11,131 nt of DNA from contig CALCBQ010000126.1 of NCBI GenBank assembly GCA_937897215.1, positions 1-11,131 of the forward strand, in the 5' to 3' direction. Source of the DNA: an uncultured Clostridia bacterium. Its GTDB lineage: Bacteria; Bacillota; Clostridia; Oscillospirales; Acutalibacteraceae. Under the pieces are notes generated by a model, which saw nothing but the letters and a program-made list of their open reading frames with translations, made no database searches and was not told the DNA's origin. The position numbers were made by a program, and so were the translations under genes. Shown piece after piece: positions 5,001-11,131 of the stretch; the stretch's first letter is position 1; every line of letters starts with the position of its first letter.

Positions 5001-5915
5001 ATGAAGCATATTTTTGTTGTAAATCCCGTTTCGGGAAAAGGTGAAATCGCAAAAGGGTATATTCCTACAATCAAAAATTATATTAGAGAGAATAATCTTG
5101 ATGCAGAGATTTATGTTACAAAAGAATCTCGCGACGGTATGCGCTTTGTTGAAGAAAAAGCAAAAACAGGCGAAGAAATCCGTTTTTACTCTTGTGGTGG
5201 CGACGGCACTCTTTATGAGGTAGTAAATGGTTGTTACAAATACCCTAACTGTCAAGTTGCCAATATTCCGTTGGGTTCTGGTAACGATTTTTGCCGACTT
5301 TTTGGCAAGAATACAAATTTAAGCGACCACGTAAATGGTGTTCCGGTTAAACTTGACCTTATTGAAACTAACGGCACTGTTGCAATCAACGAATGTGCAA
5401 TGGGACTTGACTCTGAAATCTGTATAAGACAAGCGTCATATAAAAAACTTCCAGGAGTAAACGGCGAAGTCGCTTATACTCTTGCAGCACTTGGTTGTAT
5501 TGTTTCAGGAAAAACAAAAAATGAATTTAGAATTATAATTGACGACAATGAGGTTTTTGAAGATAAATATCTTTTCTGTTACATAGGCAATTCTCGTTGG
5601 TATGGTGGTGGCTACAAAGCAGCACCAAACGCAATGCCAAATGATGGTTTTATTGATTGTGTAATGGTCCGTTGCGACAGAAGTGCGTTAAAACTTTTAC
5701 CACTTATAAGCGTTTATAAAAACGGCGACCATTTAGACCTTGATATTACAACTGTGCGCCGTTGTAAGAAGGTAAGAATTGAAAGTCGCAATCCTGCAGC
5801 AGTTAATGTTGACGGCGAATGCGAATATGTTACAGAGCGCGAATTCAAACTTTTAGAAAGTGCAATTACATTTGTTGTACCTAGAAATTCAGATTTTTTG
5901 AATATATTGATTTAG
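5001..5915 (+). CDS. Diacylglycerol kinase family lipid kinase (YegS/DgkB-like)
   Basis: The 304-residue protein carries the DAGK catalytic motifs: NPVSGKG (8-14), GGDGT (66-70), PLGSGNDF (90-97), and in the C-terminal beta domain GYKAAPNAMPNDG (204-216) and NVDGE (269-273). These enzymes phosphorylate diacylglycerol or related lipids with ATP at the inner face of the membrane, recycling diacylglycerol released by lipoteichoic acid synthesis in Gram-positives. The exact lipid cannot be told from the sequence. It starts 24 bases after the methyltransferase stop, with a weak GGGTG site and no promoter of its own, so it should be cotranscribed. No terminator follows at once; the next structured DNA is the repeat at 5929-6034 and the hairpin at 6055-6078. 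Confidence 0.92.
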   Translation: MKHIFVVNPVSGKGEIAKGYIPTIKNYIRENNLDAEIYVTKESRDGMRFVEEKAKTGEEIRFYSCGGDGTLYEVVNGCYKYPNCQVANIPLGSGNDFCRLFGKNTNLSDHVNGVPVKLDLIETNGTVAINECAMGLDSEICIRQASYKKLPGVNGEVAYTLAALGCIVSGKTKNEFRIIIDDNEVFEDKYLFCYIGNSRWYGGGYKAAPNAMPNDGFIDCVMVRCDRSALKLLPLISVYKNGDHLDLDITTVRRCKKVRIESRNPAAVNVDGECEYVTEREFKLLESAITFVVPRNSDFLNILI

Positions 5916-5928
5916 TGTGGTGCGGATT

Positions 5929-6034
5929 TGCCTCCCTTGTTAAAGGGCGCGAGCATCCGGTGGATGCTGAATTAGCGCTGTCTGAGCCGGCAGGCGAGTA
6001 ATGAGGGGGACCACCGAAGGTGGTGGAGGGATTC
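5929..6034. repeat. Structured GC-rich intergenic repeat, multi-hairpin
   Basis: This segment is far richer in GC than its surroundings. It holds a hairpin AGCATCC (5952-5958)/GGATGCT (5962-5968), a hairpin ACCACC (6010-6015)/GGTGGT (6019-6024), and an outer pairing CCTCC (5931-5935)/GGAGG (6025-6029) that closes the unit. The ends TGCCTCCCTTGTTAAAGGG and GGAGGGATTC resemble the ends of short dispersed repeats I associate with Clostridia of this type; that is from memory. It has no coding potential and sits between convergent genes. Confidence 0.55.
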
Positions 6035-6054
6035 CTCCACGCCTGCTAACAAAA

Positions 6055-6080
6055 AAAGGACACCACTCGGTGTCCTTTAT
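6055..6080. terminator. Bidirectional terminator between kinase gene and acyltransferase-like gene
   Basis: A 10-bp stem, AAAGGACACC (6055-6064) and GGTGTCCTTT (6069-6078), with loop ACTC and A/T flanks on both sides serves the convergent genes ending at 5915 and 6089. Confidence 0.88.
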
Positions 6081-6088
6081 TACATAAT

Positions 6089-6961
6089 TTATAAAACCTT
6101 TACCCCAAATCCGTCGCCGAGTGTACCACCATTCAAAATGTACTCAACACCTTTTTTCTGCATAACGGTATTCTGTGGCAAGTTTTCTGTGCAACCATAA
6201 CTACCTGTCTTTTTCTTGTTTTTAAGCATAATTTTATTCTTGTATCTCACACTAAAAAGCCAACGATACGCAGATGCAGGGTCTTCGCGATGGCTTATCA
6301 CATCCCACAATTCAGGGAATCTAATAATGTTGCTGCCCTCAGGCATAAATTCCTTGTTAGTAGGGTAGAGTAGCCAACTGTGGCACATAAACTTGTTGTC
6401 AGGGTATTCAGGAAAATACTCTCTTATAAACTCTTGTGCTAATTTGAAAGATTCTTCACAAGATTCAATAGTCAGTTTTTCTCCACGACAAATATGCACA
6501 TTCCAGATTTTGTCGCCAAACTTGATTTCAACAGCATCTTTTTTATATGAATTTGGCATATAGTAAAACATTTTTTGATATTGCAAACGACCAATTTTGA
6601 AAATATTCATATTCATATGGTGCATAATCCAGTTAAGTTCGTTTAACCCCAAGCTGTGCAGATTATCACGACAATCGTTAATCCAGATTTTAATGTCATT
6701 CATAGTATCAAAAAAGATTTCATCACTAATGCCTTTTTTCTCATATCTGTCTTTAACCTCAGGCAAAAAGGCATATACAAGACAAAGCTTTGTAAAATTA
6801 TCTTTTTTAAGATGGACTTCCCAACGGTTTTTATAACAGAATTTAAGGTAACGCGAGATTTTTCTCTCGTGTTTTTTTATGTATTCTTCAACCTGTTTCT
6901 GCAAATCTTCGTCAGGATATATCTTCAAAAACAAATCTTTTGCACGATTATAATCAACCAT
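6089..6961 (-). CDS. Acyltransferase-domain protein (GNAT-like C-terminal, DUF5596 type)
   Basis: The 290-residue soluble protein has a helical N-terminal part (about 1-115) and a GNAT-like C-terminal part. FKIGRLQYQ (121-129), NVHICRGEKL (154-163), CHSWLLYP (193-200), the Ser-Asn pair in GSNIIRF (209-215) and the GDGFG end (282-286) match my recollection of the acyltransferase-domain (NAT_N plus GNAT_C, formerly DUF5596) proteins of Clostridia. In that family the fold is that of an N-acyltransferase, but substrate and product are unknown, so no reaction is claimed. The start ATG at 6961 follows AGGAG. An extended -10 promoter lies upstream (7018-6990). The gene is monocistronic, with a terminator after it and another before it that belongs to the GH43 gene. 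Confidence 0.8.
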   Translation of the reverse strand: MVDYNRAKDLFLKIYPDEDLQKQVEEYIKKHERKISRYLKFCYKNRWEVHLKKDNFTKLCLVYAFLPEVKDRYEKKGISDEIFFDTMNDIKIWINDCRDNLHSLGLNELNWIMHHMNMNIFKIGRLQYQKMFYYMPNSYKKDAVEIKFGDKIWNVHICRGEKLTIESCEESFKLAQEFIREYFPEYPDNKFMCHSWLLYPTNKEFMPEGSNIIRFPELWDVISHREDPASAYRWLFSVRYKNKIMLKNKKKTGSYGCTENLPQNTVMQKKGVEYILNGGTLGDGFGVKVL

Positions 6962-6989
6962 AATTTTCTCCTATTTTCAAGTTGATTAT

Positions 6990-7018
6990 ATTCTATCACA
7001 AAACATATAAAAAGCCAA
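6990..7018 (-). promoter_or_regulatory. Promoter of the acyltransferase-like gene
   Basis: On the minus strand TTGGCT (7018-7013), a 17-base spacer ending in TGTGA, and TAGAAT (6995-6990) form a sigma-A promoter with extended -10. The 15-mer TTTTGTGATAGAATA here also occurs at 1929-1915. Confidence 0.7.
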
Positions 7019-7043
7019 TATGTTTATACACTTAATGCAAACA

Positions 7044-7074
7044 AAAAGGACTGTTTATATGAAACAGCCCTTTT
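7044..7074 (-). terminator. Terminator of the GH43 gene
   Basis: A stem of A/T plus GGGCTGTTT paired with AAACAGTCC (minus strand) is complete only in minus-strand RNA, where one pair is G-U; on the plus strand that position is an A-C mismatch. T-rich sequence follows, so it terminates the gene ending at 7078. Confidence 0.8.
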
Positions 7075-7077
7075 ATT

Positions 7078-7992
7078 TTATTCATCTATTCCAAACGCAT
7101 TAACAAGTCTGTCATATTGCTCGTCGGTAATTCTAATTACACTGCCGTGTCGCTTTTTGCGTTTGCCCATATCGTATTGGTCATTGTGAAGTTGAACAAA
7201 CTTGCCACTTCCAAGGTCATCGCATAAAAACGGTGTGTAGCCCTTGTGCGTGTGATACTGGTCTGCAATCAAGCACCATTTCTGCATATCATCAAGGTAA
7301 TATGTTTCAGGACCTTCAAGTCCGAAAAAGTTTGCAAAAACCTCTGAATGAATTTTTTCCCAGTTTTCACTTAAAAGGTCAACATTTCTTTCAATAGTGA
7401 TTTTCTTGTTGGTTTCATCTTTTGAAAATCGATAGTAATAGCCCTTGTCCCAAACAATGTTTGTATCAATTACATCAGTTTTTGCATCAATGAATTTGAA
7501 TGTAGGTGTAAATTCTTTAAAATCCTTTGTGAATGTGCCATAAATTCTTTGCTTGTGATGAATTTCGCCTTTTTCTCGCACACAAGATGCAAAAAACACA
7601 AACCAAGCATCTTTTTCTTTGCAAAAAATTGCCTCAGGCGCCCAAACACAACCTGCTTTTGGAATTCCAACTTCTACAAGTCGTTCTTCAGACCAGTTTA
7701 TTAAATCTTCACTTTCCCAGATAAAGAGTGAACGACTACCTTTGTGTGAAAAGTTGTACCAATTGCCACTTGTGGTAAGCAAATCTGTTGCAATTATAAA
7801 GTATTTCTTTAATTTTTCGTCATATACAATAAATGGGTCGCGAATACCCTTTGTGCCAAGTTTTGCTTTAAGAATTGGCTCATCATTTCCTAAATCAGTA
7901 AAATGAAGCCCATCACGACTGACAGCAAACCAAATATATTCCTGGTCGCCCTTGTTGGTTTCTGTAAAATATGTAAATAAATATGCGGACAT
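7078..7992 (-). CDS. Glycoside hydrolase family 43 protein (arabinofuranosidase/xylosidase-like), cytoplasmic
   Basis: The 304-residue protein reads as a five-bladed beta-propeller of the GH43 clan, with repeated aromatic blades. Candidate catalytic residues are Asp52 in RDP (51-53), Asp176 in DVIDTN (173-178) and Glu226 in EGPE (226-229). WAPE (117-120) is the usual blade motif. GH43 enzymes remove arabinose or xylose from plant hemicellulose and pectin side chains; the sugar cannot be decided here. There is no signal peptide or carbohydrate-binding module, so it should act inside the cell on imported oligosaccharides. The ATG at 7992 follows GGGGTG, and an extended -10 (TGTGCTATACT, 8031-8021) lies upstream. 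It is divergent from the TetR gene, whose operators do not reach its promoter, and no sugar transporter or regulator is adjacent. Confidence 0.83.
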   Translation of the reverse strand: MSAYLFTYFTETNKGDQEYIWFAVSRDGLHFTDLGNDEPILKAKLGTKGIRDPFIVYDEKLKKYFIIATDLLTTSGNWYNFSHKGSRSLFIWESEDLINWSEERLVEVGIPKAGCVWAPEAIFCKEKDAWFVFFASCVREKGEIHHKQRIYGTFTKDFKEFTPTFKFIDAKTDVIDTNIVWDKGYYYRFSKDETNKKITIERNVDLLSENWEKIHSEVFANFFGLEGPETYYLDDMQKWCLIADQYHTHKGYTPFLCDDLGSGKFVQLHNDQYDMGKRKKRHGSVIRITDEQYDRLVNAFGIDE

Positions 7993-8020
7993 AATTACAC
8001 CCCGATAAAAGTTTTAAATA

Positions 8021-8031
8021 AGTATAGCACA
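8021..8031 (-). promoter_or_regulatory. Extended -10 promoter of the GH43 gene
   Basis: TGTGC (8031-8027) directly precedes TATACT (8026-8021) on the minus strand. The -35 (TAGATT, 17 bases upstream) is poor, as expected for a promoter relying on the extended -10. Confidence 0.62.
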
Positions 8032-8141
8032 GTAAAAGGGAATAATCTATATTAATGTGAAAATATACTTCAAGTTAAATTGTACAAAAAACAGTAAAAA
8101 TATTTATATAACATTGCCTGTTAAAAGTTTAACAAATTTTA

Positions 8142-8170
8142 TTGACAATTTTTAGTACGCGTGCTAAAAT
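8142..8170 (+). promoter_or_regulatory. Promoter of the TetR-surface protein operon
   Basis: TTGACA (8142-8147), a 17-base spacer and TAAAAT (8165-8170) form a strong sigma-A promoter. The first palindromic operator occupies its spacer and -10, so repressor binding and RNA polymerase binding exclude each other. Confidence 0.88.
8150..8169. promoter_or_regulatory. TetR operator O1
   Basis: A 20-bp palindrome centred on ACGCGT (8157-8162), with half-site TTTTAGTACG and one mismatched pair, lies between the -35 and -10. It shares the core TTAGTACGCGT with O2 and is inferred to bind the TetR protein encoded just downstream. Confidence 0.82.
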
Positions 8171-8182
8171 AGGGTATATCCT

Positions 8183-8204
8183 AAATTAGTACGCGTACTA
8201 ATTT
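8183..8204. promoter_or_regulatory. TetR operator O2
   Basis: A perfect 22-bp palindrome with half-site AAATTAGTACG, centred on ACGCGT (8191-8196). Its centre is 34 bp from that of O1, about three helical turns, so two dimers could bind on nearly the same face. It falls just after the predicted transcription start. Confidence 0.85.
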
Positions 8205-8227
8205 GCTCGGAGGAGGGGTAGTTCCAA

Positions 8228-8932
8228 ATGGCTCGAAGAAAATCCAATTTAACAAAACTTGAAATTATGCAAGTTGCAATGAAAATGTTTTTGGAGAAAG
8301 GATTTACAAATACTTCAGCAAAAGCAATCAGTAATGAACTTAATATAAGTACAGGCAATCTTACATTTTATTTTCCCACAAAAGAGCATATGCTTTTAGA
8401 ACTCACTAAAGAGATTACAGCATTTCACACAAAGTGTATTGATAAGGTTGAAAAAGAAAATGATGATTTATTCTCTTACTGTTGGGAAGTTGTTGCCCAG
8501 ATTATGTTGTGCGAAGAAAATGAACAGGCAAAAGACATTTATCTTGCGATTTATTCACATCCATTAACACTTCATTATGTTAAGGAATGGACAGCTGAGA
8601 AAAATCAAAGGATTTTAGGCGACAGACTTAAAGATTGGACTTTTGAAAGATTCCGACGAGTTGAAAATGTAACATGTTGTATTGAGCGAAGTGCATTAAC
8701 AGAACCTTGCACCGACACTTACACAATAGAAGATAAAATAAGACTAATATTAACTTGTCTGTTAAAAATATATGACATTAATTTAGAAGAACGAGAAAAG
8801 GTAATCAAAAAAATTCTTGATACCGATTATCACAAAATGGGACACGACCTGTTAAAACAACTAACAAAATATGTTGAAAAGCAAAATCAACAAGCAATAA
8901 ATGAAGCAATCAATGAAATCAAAATAATATAA
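8228..8932 (+). CDS. TetR/AcrR-family transcriptional regulator
   Basis: The 234-residue protein has a TetR DNA-binding domain at residues 8-56, with the diagnostic helix-turn-helix and the FYFPTKEHML segment (47-56). The remainder is the variable helical ligand-binding and dimer domain, with a Cys-rich patch (VTCCIE) and a charged, Gln/Asn-rich C-terminal helix (about 210-234). The ligand is unknown. The ATG at 8228 follows a strong GGAGGAGGGG ribosome binding site (8209-8218). Two palindromes sharing the same core straddle its promoter, so it most likely represses itself and the surface protein gene, which starts 14 bases after its stop and has no separate promoter. No efflux pump, the classic TetR target, is nearby. 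Confidence 0.9.
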   Translation: MARRKSNLTKLEIMQVAMKMFLEKGFTNTSAKAISNELNISTGNLTFYFPTKEHMLLELTKEITAFHTKCIDKVEKENDDLFSYCWEVVAQIMLCEENEQAKDIYLAIYSHPLTLHYVKEWTAEKNQRILGDRLKDWTFERFRRVENVTCCIERSALTEPCTDTYTIEDKIRLILTCLLKIYDINLEEREKVIKKILDTDYHKMGHDLLKQLTKYVEKQNQQAINEAINEIKII

Positions 8933-8946
8933 AAAGGAGATTTGTT

Positions 8947-11007
8947 ATGAAAAATACAAGAAAAATTTTAGCAATAATTATGGTGGTGGTTATGTGTCTT
9001 AGTATGTTAAGCATTACCGCTTTTGCAACTGATGATACACATACTGTATATTTTGACAACAGTAATACAAATTGGGAAATGATTGTAATGCTGTATGGAG
9101 ATGCTGAAGACAATCATTATTCCGGTGGTCAGATGACTGAAGAAAGTGATGGCTTATTTGTAGGCACACTTCCTGCTGAAGCTGTAACAGTTCGCTTTCA
9201 GAATTATCTTCCCGGCACACCTGAAGAATATGCACCGGCTGAAGGCTTTTTAGGTACTGATTTCTTACCTGTTGAAGAGGGAATGAATTACACTTATTCA
9301 GATGGGGAAACCAGTGAATACGACCTTTTCGTTGGTGGTGTGGGTGTTAATGCAGATAATGCTGACGACATTTTAGGCGACGGTACAGCATCTTACAATG
9401 CAGAAGAAAATATTCTTTATTTAGATGGCTTAAATATTACAGACGGCTATGATATGGACGCAGAAACAAAAGTAGGTATTTTTGCAGGTCAAGATTTAAA
9501 TATCGTGCTTGCAGACGGTTCTGATAACACAATTACAACACCTATAAATGAATTGACATATGGTATTGGTGTTACAGGCAATTTGTATATTTCAGGCGAC
9601 GGTGCATTATCTGTTTTCTGCGATGATGTTGATGGCGAATATGAAGACGCTAAAAGTTTAGGTATCTTTGCAACAAATGGTGTGTGCGTTGAGGGTGCAA
9701 GCGTTTTTGCCCGTGGCGGTAATTTGAATGTAACAGATTGGGCTCAAAGTTCGGGTATTTACACTTATGGCGATGTAAGCGTAGATTTTGAAGGCACATT
9801 GATTGCTGAAGGTGGAAGTGTAACAGCAAATATTTCTGCTTACAGTGATGGTATTACAGTTTATGCATATAATAATGACGAATATATTAACATTTCTGTA
9901 TATGACGGCTATTTAGAGACAATTGGTGGCGATGTAACATCTGATTACCAAGCTATGAGCACAGGTATATATGGCGTTTCTTCAGGCGTGTATACTTATG
10001 ACAAAAACTCTGTTCTCGTGGCAAGAGGAGGTAACGCAACAATTTCTGAGACCAAAAATGGATATGAGCCGGTAGCACAGTCTTTTGGTATATGTGTGCA
10101 TGGTGGCGATGCTAGTTTTTATGCAGGCAACATTACAGTTACAACAGGCGAATGTGTGGGTTTTGAAACATTTTCTGTAGGTGTTTTTGCTTCAGCTTAT
10201 GAAGAAGATGACGGAAGTTTCTTAGGTGGTGCAGTAAATATCTATTGCGACGAAGTAACACCAAGTGAATACAGTCCGGGTCTTGTTGGTACTAAAGTTA
10301 ATATTGAAACAGATGGCGTTGCAATTTTTGCTCAGATGGGTATTGAAATTGACGAAAAATTAACCATTGTAAACCCTGAAAATGCAGAAGTTTCAGAACA
10401 TGATGATATATATGGGGATTCAAGTTATACAGTTTTTACTGCAGACGGCGAAATCGCAAATGATGTTACAATTGAACCATTAGGTTATAAAGTAACAATT
10501 AACGGATTAAACAACGGTATGGTGGCAGAAGTTCCGGTAGGTATGTCTCTTAATGAGTTCTATTGCGAGTTTTTCGGCGTTGACGATTTCTCAGAAGTTT
10601 TCAATACTGAAAAAGAGGGCTATACATTCGGTGGCTTCTATACAGACGAAAACTGCACAGACGGTAACGAATTCAGCTTTGACGATAAAATTACAGGCGA
10701 TGTTACAATCTATGCGAAGTGGATTAAGAATGCTGATGACAATACAGGCGGTAATACAGGCGACAATACAGGCGGTAATACAGGCGACAATACAGGTAAT
10801 AATACAGGCGACAATACAGGCGACAATACAGGTAGTAACGCAGGTAATGATGAAAATACAAAACCTGTACCAAACCCTGAAATCCCAAATACAGATGCAA
10901 CTGTGAATAATGTAAATAGCAACGGTTGGTTTGCTGTTATGCTTACATTATCTATGGGTTTAGTACTTGTAATGACAACAAGTAAAAAAAGAGTATTTTC
11001 AAAATAA
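8947..11007 (+). CDS. Secreted, probably wall-associated repeat surface protein with CBM26-like, solenoid and InlB B-repeat regions
   Basis: This is a 686-residue exported protein. Residues 1-27 are a signal peptide ending AFA. Residues about 31-110 (TVYFDNSNTNW and following) resemble the CBM26 starch-binding module. Residues about 115-450 hold degenerate units of 30-40 residues with the pattern SxGI...V.V...L.A.GG, which suggests a beta-solenoid. Residues 514-592 are an InlB B-type (Listeria-Bacteroides) repeat, with EGYTFGGFYTDENC and AKW. Residues 599-634 are nine NTGx units forming a spacer. The end is PEIPNTDA (644-651), a hydrophobic helix (about 660-677) and KKRVFSK, the layout of a sortase sorting signal, but with Asp where the motif's Gly belongs. 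It is the second gene of the TetR operon (GGAGA at 8936-8940). The function is probably binding of a polysaccharide or surface; the ligand is not known. Confidence 0.85.
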   Translation: MKNTRKILAIIMVVVMCLSMLSITAFATDDTHTVYFDNSNTNWEMIVMLYGDAEDNHYSGGQMTEESDGLFVGTLPAEAVTVRFQNYLPGTPEEYAPAEGFLGTDFLPVEEGMNYTYSDGETSEYDLFVGGVGVNADNADDILGDGTASYNAEENILYLDGLNITDGYDMDAETKVGIFAGQDLNIVLADGSDNTITTPINELTYGIGVTGNLYISGDGALSVFCDDVDGEYEDAKSLGIFATNGVCVEGASVFARGGNLNVTDWAQSSGIYTYGDVSVDFEGTLIAEGGSVTANISAYSDGITVYAYNNDEYINISVYDGYLETIGGDVTSDYQAMSTGIYGVSSGVYTYDKNSVLVARGGNATISETKNGYEPVAQSFGICVHGGDASFYAGNITVTTGECVGFETFSVGVFASAYEEDDGSFLGGAVNIYCDEVTPSEYSPGLVGTKVNIETDGVAIFAQMGIEIDEKLTIVNPENAEVSEHDDIYGDSSYTVFTADGEIANDVTIEPLGYKVTINGLNNGMVAEVPVGMSLNEFYCEFFGVDDFSEVFNTEKEGYTFGGFYTDENCTDGNEFSFDDKITGDVTIYAKWIKNADDNTGGNTGDNTGGNTGDNTGNNTGDNTGDNTGSNAGNDENTKPVPNPEIPNTDATVNNVNSNGWFAVMLTLSMGLVLVMTTSKKRVFSK
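10741..10848 (+). repeat. Nine in-frame 12-bp tandem repeats (NTGG/NTGD spacer)
   Basis: The unit AATACAGGCGRY (mostly AATACAGGCGAC or AATACAGGCGGT, some AATACAGGTAAT) occurs nine times head to tail. It encodes residues 599-634 of the surface protein. Being multiples of three, copy-number changes keep the frame and would only alter spacer length. Confidence 0.9.
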
Positions 11008-11022
11008 CCCCTGAAATAATAA

Positions 11023-11054
11023 AAAAGGAACAACTCAGTTGAGTTGTTCCTTTT
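11023..11054. terminator. Bidirectional terminator after the surface protein gene
   Basis: A 14-bp perfect stem, 11023-11036 and 11041-11054 (AAAAGGAACAACTC with GAGTTGTTCCTTTT), with loop AGTT is flanked by A on the left and T on the right. It ends the TetR-surface protein operon and could also serve a converging minus-strand gene. Confidence 0.92.
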
Positions 11055-11066
11055 ACTTTGCATTAA

Positions 11067-11131
11067 TTACATTAATCCTAATTTGAATTTGATATTCGCA
11101 ATTGCTCGTTTTGTTTTGATTGAGCGTTGTG
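11067..11131 (-). CDS. Possible 3' end of a minus-strand gene (unknown)
   Basis: Beyond the terminator, one minus-strand frame stays open from the window edge to a TAA at 11069-11067. The 20 visible residues, ending AIANIKFKLGLM, are Lys/Ile/Arg-rich. The converging terminator at 11023-11054 fits a gene ending here. The piece is too short to name, and another minus-strand frame also stays open, so this is only a tentative call. Confidence 0.35.
   Translation of the reverse strand, partial: QRSIKTKRAIANIKFKLGLM

Noticed and set aside
4956..5255. Minus-strand open frame across the start of the kinase gene
   Set aside because: It overlaps a gene with complete catalytic motifs and resembles no known protein.
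6089..7992. A functional pair of acyltransferase-like and GH43 genes
   Set aside because: Both are on the minus strand, but each has its own promoter, and a terminator (7044-7074) separates them; nothing beyond adjacency supports a shared role.
8120..8133. Palindrome GTTAAA-AG-TTTAAC as a third TetR operator
   Set aside because: Its sequence does not share the AGTACGCGT core of O1 and O2, and short AT-rich palindromes are common here by chance.
10741..10848. CRISPR-like array
   Set aside because: The 12-bp units are contiguous, have no spacers and lie in frame within a coding sequence.
10710..11063. Minus-strand open frame with a Pro/Val/Leu repeat
   Set aside because: It is the antisense shadow of the NTGx repeat tract and the wall-sorting tail, with no ribosome binding site or promoter seen.

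Overview
This is a low-GC, chromosomal Clostridia-type window. The Gram-positive features are AGGAGG-like ribosome binding sites, a Bacillus-type SOS box, a SpoIIQ-like sporulation peptidase, a wall-anchor-like C-terminus and extended -10 promoters of the TGTGnTAGAAT type. The short GC-rich palindromic intergenic repeats and the acyltransferase-like protein suggest a gut anaerobe related to Oscillospiraceae/Ruminococcaceae. The lineage is inferred; there is no rRNA here to prove it.

Layout, left to right. (1) 1-771: the 3' end of a PHP-domain phosphoesterase gene, then two palindromic repeats. (2) 772-1352: a divergent pair, a small DUF6809-like protein (-) and an XRE regulator (+), around a twin operator/promoter. 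(3) 1385-2764: a 4'-phosphopantetheinyl transferase and a SpoIIQ-like M23 protein (both -). The M23 gene is preceded by a structured leader or small RNA with its own promoter and terminator, and its ribosome binding site lies in a hairpin. (4) 2869-3590: lexA with an SOS box on its promoter. (5) 3602-3761: a nested inverted-repeat element that looks like a MITE. (6) 3790-5915: an RNA methyltransferase (RlmL/YpsC type) and a diacylglycerol kinase-like protein, probably one operon. (7) 5929-7992: a structured repeat, an acyltransferase-like protein and a GH43 glycoside hydrolase (both -). (8) 8142-11007: a TetR regulator with two palindromic operators, followed 14 nt later by a secreted surface protein. 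This protein has a CBM26-like region, degenerate solenoid repeats, an InlB B-type repeat, an NTGD-type spacer and a wall-sorting-like tail. (9) 11067-11131: the likely 3' end of a minus-strand gene.

Most of the window is ordinary housekeeping and accessory content. The parts that merit follow-up are the RNA-level structure ahead of the SpoIIQ-like gene, the XRE/DUF6809 operator, the TetR-surface protein unit with its degenerate sorting motif, and the palindromic repeats. I see no CRISPR array, tRNA, rRNA, transposase gene or phage gene. I also see no multi-gene system that I can call new with confidence.
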